A DNA stretch of 64,000 bases from Pseudomonas sp. ANT_J12 (GTDB taxonomy: Bacteria > Pseudomonadota > Gammaproteobacteria > Pseudomonadales > Pseudomonadaceae), in assembly GCF_008370045.1 (NCBI RefSeq), contig NZ_VOBN01000005.1, forward strand, positions 310,001-374,000. The letters are read 5' to 3'. The position numbers and the translations under genes were made by a program. Shown piece by piece: positions 61,462 to 64,000 of this stretch (positions are counted from its first letter, which is position 1; each line of letters starts with the position of its first letter). The notes under the pieces were generated by a model. It had not been told where the DNA came from. It did no database searches and saw nothing but the letters and a program-made list of their open reading frames with translations.

Positions 61462-62055
61462 ATGTCAGCACCCATGCCTGGGATTCGCCCCTATGGATTG
61501 GCGCTGTCGAGCCAGGCCCGGGCCGCGCTCAAGTCCCAGCGTCCGCGTTGCCTCTGGTTGACCGGGTTGTCCGGGGCGGGCAAGTCGACGCTGGCCAATG
61601 CCCTGGAGCTGCAACTCAATCAACGTGGCCTGCACACCTTTATCCTCGATGGCGACAACCTGCGCGGCGGCCTGTGCAGCGATTTGGGGATGGGGGCTGA
61701 TTGTCGCCGGGAAAACATTCGGCGTATGGCCGAGGTGGCGCGGCTGATGGTCGATGCCGGGCTGATTGTGATCGTGGCGGCGATCTCGCCGTTTCGCGCC
61801 GAGCGTGAGGCGGCGCGGCAGCTGTTCGCCGAAGATGACTTCATCGAGGTCTACGTGAGCACGTCCTTCGCGGTCTGCGCGCAACGCGACCCCAAGGGTT
61901 TGTATCAGGCCGCCCTGCAAGGCCGGATCAAGGACTTCACCGGCATCGACAGCCCGTATGAACCACCGCTGAGCGCAGAGTGCGAGATCGACACGCAGCG
62001 GCTGGCGCTGGAAGACGCCTGCGCTCGGCTATCGAGTTTTTTGCTCAATAAATGA
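61462..62055 (+). CDS. cysC: Adenylyl-sulfate (APS) kinase CysC
   Basis: A 197-residue APS kinase that phosphorylates APS to PAPS. P-loop GLSGAGKST (35-43), then DGDNLRGGLCSDLGMGADCR, RRENIRRMAEVARLMVDAGL, the ISPFRAER motif and the lid KGLYQAALQGRIKDFTGIDS. All known catalytic motifs are intact. ATG 61462 is preferred because GAGG (61450-61453) lies eight bases upstream; ATG 61444 is an alternative that would overlap the sulfotransferase by eight bases. A stand-alone cysC, separate from cysDN, next to a sulfotransferase suggests dedicated PAPS supply. Confidence 0.93.
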   Translation: MSAPMPGIRPYGLALSSQARAALKSQRPRCLWLTGLSGAGKSTLANALELQLNQRGLHTFILDGDNLRGGLCSDLGMGADCRRENIRRMAEVARLMVDAGLIVIVAAISPFRAEREAARQLFAEDDFIEVYVSTSFAVCAQRDPKGLYQAALQGRIKDFTGIDSPYEPPLSAECEIDTQRLALEDACARLSSFLLNK

Positions 62056-62114
62056 TCAAAAAAACCTGTCAATTCATCCTGTTGCAGCCGTCGCGCAAGC
62101 CTGCGCCAACCCTG

Positions 62115-62123
62115 TGGTAATAT
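62115..62123 (+). promoter_or_regulatory. Extended -10 promoter of hldE
   Basis: TGG-TAATAT (62115-62123) fits an extended -10 element (TGn plus hexamer). No -35 is apparent, as is common for such promoters. Start near 62130, 28 bases before the hldE ATG, and 60 bases after cysC. Confidence 0.45.
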
Positions 62124-62157
62124 CGCGCCCCTGTTCATTTTGTATGTGGGTTGCTCC

Positions 62158-63579
62158 ATGAAGTTGTCCATGCCGCGATTCGATCAAGCCCCTGTCTTGG
62201 TGGTCGGCGATGTCATGCTCGACCGTTACTGGCATGGTGGTACCTCACGGATTTCCCCTGAGGCGCCGGTGCCGGTGGTCAAGGTCGAGCAAATCGAGGA
62301 CCGCCCGGGCGGTGCCGCCAACGTTGCCCTTAACATTGCCGCCCTCGGCGCCCCGGCCTCGCTGGTCGGTGTGACCGGCGACGACGAAGCCGCCGACAGC
62401 CTGGCCAACAGCCTCAAGGGCGCTGGTGTGCGGGCGTTGTTCCAGCGCATCGCGCACCAGCCGACCATCGTCAAGCTGCGGGTCATGAGCCGTCACCAGC
62501 AACTGCTGCGGATCGACTTCGAAGAACCCTTCGCCACCGACGCCCTGGCGCTGGGCGAACAGGTTGAAGAACTGCTCGAAGGCATCAAGGTGCTGGTGCT
62601 GTCCGACTACGGCAAAGGCGCGCTGAAAAACCATCAGGTGCTGATCCAGGCCGCCCGTGCCCGTGGCATTCCGGTGCTGGCCGATCCCAAGGGCAAGGAT
62701 TTCTCGATCTACCGCGGTGCGAGCCTGATCACCCCGAACCTCAGCGAATTCGAAGCCATCGTCGGCGGTTGCGCCGATGAGCACGAACTGGTGAGCAAGG
62801 GCGCGACCCTGATGCACGACCTCGACCTCGGCGCCTTGCTGGTGACCCGTGGCGAACACGGCATGACATTGTTGCGCCCGGATCATCCGGCGCTGCACCT
62901 GCCGGCCCGCGCCCGTGAAGTGTTCGACGTGACCGGCGCCGGCGACACGGTGATTTCGACCCTGGCGGCGGCGATTGCCGCTGGCGAAGAACTGCCCCAC
63001 GCGGTGGCCCTGGCCAACCTGGCGGCGGGCATTGTGGTGGGCAAGCTCGGTACGGCGTGCATCAGCGCACCGGAACTGCGCCGCGCCATCCAGCGTGAAG
63101 AAGGTTCCGAGCGCGGTGTGCTCGGTCTTGAGCAATTGCTGCTGGCAGTCGACGATGCCCGTGCGCATAACGAGAAGATCGTCTTCACCAACGGCTGCTT
63201 CGACATTCTGCATGCCGGCCACGTGACCTACCTTGAGCAGGCGCGGGCCCAGGGCGATCGTCTGATCGTCGCAGTCAACGACGATGCCTCGGTAAGCCGC
63301 TTGAAAGGGCCGGGTCGCCCGATCAACAGCGTTGACCGGCGCATGGCGGTACTGGCCGGTCTGGGCGCAGTGGATTGGGTCATCAGCTTCCCTGAAGGCA
63401 CCCCGGAAAACCTGCTGCGCGAGGTCAAGCCGGACGTGTTGGTCAAGGGCGGGGATTACGGGATCGACCAAGTGGTCGGCGCAGACATCGTCAGCGCTTA
63501 CGGCGGCACGGTGAAAGTGTTGGGGCTGGTGGAAAACAGCTCGACCACGGCGATTGTCGAGAAGATCCGCAATAACTGA
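62158..63579 (+). CDS. hldE: Bifunctional heptose 7-phosphate kinase / heptose 1-phosphate adenylyltransferase HldE
   Basis: A 473-residue enzyme that supplies ADP-heptose for WaaC and WaaF. The N-terminal ribokinase-type domain (about 1-318) has VLVVGDVMLDRYWHGGTSRI, GGAANVALNIAALG and the DVTGAGDTVISTLAAAIAAG anion hole with its catalytic Asp. The C-terminal nucleotidyltransferase (about 340-473) has FTNGCFDILHAGHVTYLEQA with the HxGH motif. ATG 62158 matches the family start; upstream in-frame codons are promoter region. It closes the LPS set: the same window holds both heptose supply and heptose transfer. Confidence 0.96.
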   Translation: MKLSMPRFDQAPVLVVGDVMLDRYWHGGTSRISPEAPVPVVKVEQIEDRPGGAANVALNIAALGAPASLVGVTGDDEAADSLANSLKGAGVRALFQRIAHQPTIVKLRVMSRHQQLLRIDFEEPFATDALALGEQVEELLEGIKVLVLSDYGKGALKNHQVLIQAARARGIPVLADPKGKDFSIYRGASLITPNLSEFEAIVGGCADEHELVSKGATLMHDLDLGALLVTRGEHGMTLLRPDHPALHLPARAREVFDVTGAGDTVISTLAAAIAAGEELPHAVALANLAAGIVVGKLGTACISAPELRRAIQREEGSERGVLGLEQLLLAVDDARAHNEKIVFTNGCFDILHAGHVTYLEQARAQGDRLIVAVNDDASVSRLKGPGRPINSVDRRMAVLAGLGAVDWVISFPEGTPENLLREVKPDVLVKGGDYGIDQVVGADIVSAYGGTVKVLGLVENSSTTAIVEKIRNN

Positions 63580-63587
63580 CTGCGGTT

Positions 63588-63694
63588 GATCGTTCCCACG
63601 CTCTGCGTGGGAATGCCTCAATGGACGCTCTGCGTCCGCTGTTGGGACGCGGAGCGTCCCGGGCTGCATTCCCACGCGGAGCGTGGGAACGATC
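63588..63694. repeat. Intergenic palindromic repeat, family A, copy 5
   Basis: A 107-base copy with arms GATCGTTCCCACGCTCTGCG and CGGAGCGTGGGAACGATC, nine bases after the hldE stop. It lies between convergent genes, so it may also help end both transcripts. Confidence 0.9.
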
Positions 63695-63696
63695 AA

Positions 63697-64000
63697 TCAA
63701 GAGCCGACTTTCTTGCGCGGCACGATTTTCTTCAGCAGTTGCTTCGCCTTCCCCCGCAACCGCGCCAACCCCGAATCTTTTCCCGGTGGCGCCAGCCCTT
63801 GCTGGCGCACCCAATCCTTCCAGCGAATCCGTTCATCGCGCACCAGCCAGCCTTCCTGCTGGGCAAAGCTCTCCGCCAGGTACAACCCACGCGTACTCGC
63901 CGGGTACAGCTGATCCTTTTTCAGCGTGTAGAGCTCAGCCATCGGCTGGCCATCCTCCAGGGGCATCAAGTACAAGTCTGGACGCTTGCGGTCCAGCCGC
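63697..64000 (-). CDS. Unrecognised protein, C-terminal 100 residues
   Basis: An open frame entering from the right edge on the minus strand and stopping at 63697. It contains DLYLMPLEDGQPMAELYTLK and ends in a Lys-rich tail (KQLLKKIVPRKKVGS). Codon use is like the neighbouring genes and there are no internal stops, so it is real coding sequence. The Trp/Arg-rich segment WLVRDERIRWKDWVRQQGL resembles nothing I can name. Convergent with hldE. The start and function lie outside this window. Confidence 0.65.
   Translation of the reverse strand, partial: RLDRKRPDLYLMPLEDGQPMAELYTLKKDQLYPASTRGLYLAESFAQQEGWLVRDERIRWKDWVRQQGLAPPGKDSGLARLRGKAKQLLKKIVPRKKVGS

Overview
The window is a chromosomal segment of a Pseudomonas of the fluorescens/putida lineage. 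The evidence is the high GC content, the gene families (PutA/PutP, RlmJ, MsrA, a DipA-type phosphodiesterase, a three-lipoyl AceF, and the waaF-waaC-waaG-waaP core operon), and many small palindromic intergenic repeats typical of these genomes. From memory, the backbone follows the Pseudomonas aeruginosa PAO1 order PA5021 down to PA4996 (cvrA, acyl-CoA dehydrogenase, rlmJ, msrA, dipA, aceF, aceE, glnE, waaFCGP, LPS kinases, carbamoyltransferase, glycosyltransferases, waaL, msbA, hldE), with several accessory insertions. I see no tRNA, rRNA, CRISPR array, integrase or transposase.

Layout. 1-6.5 kb: the 3' part of a K+/H+ antiporter gene, a chemoreceptor gene with a strong FliA-type promoter, a small coiled-coil gene plus a zapA-like gene, and a second chemoreceptor gene whose last 40 codons are duplicated downstream between two copies of an intergenic repeat. 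6.5-14.4 kb: an acyl-CoA dehydrogenase and the divergent putA/putP pair, with five GTTGCA sites between them that fit PutA autorepression. 14.6-23.3 kb: an orphan type VI secretion cargo module (vgrG, DUF4123 adaptor, a 1595-residue Rhs toxin, immunity-like genes) whose last 1.5 kb is AT-rich. 23.3-35.2 kb: a DUF6124 gene with a structured leader, rlmJ, msrA, dipA, a PhoD-like phosphatase, and aceEF with two paired operators.

35.5-64 kb: glnE and then a long envelope region. waaF-waaC-waaG-waaP and three more kinase-fold genes form one overlapping operon that builds and phosphorylates the inner LPS core. A lipoprotein gene and a DUF3800 gene are inserted next. Then come a carbamoyltransferase, a GT4 enzyme, a Mig-14-like gene, a DnpA-like deacetylase, a DUF6625 gene, Ssg-like and WapR-like glycosyltransferases, and, on the other strand, an acyltransferase and an unusual O-antigen ligase fused to a kinase-like domain. 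msbA exports the lipid A-core. Between msbA and hldE sits a two-gene cassette, a sulfotransferase and an APS kinase, which together could make and use PAPS. This suggests, without proving it, sulfation of an LPS or surface glycan.

The most interesting parts are the sulfotransferase/APS-kinase pair, the ligase-kinase fusion with a missing catalytic Asp, the Rhs C-terminal toxin with its immunity candidates, the possible structured RNA after the DUF3800 gene, and the duplicated chemoreceptor tail. Long open frames antisense to putA, aceE, aceF, dipA and others are GC-rich shadows and are not annotated.
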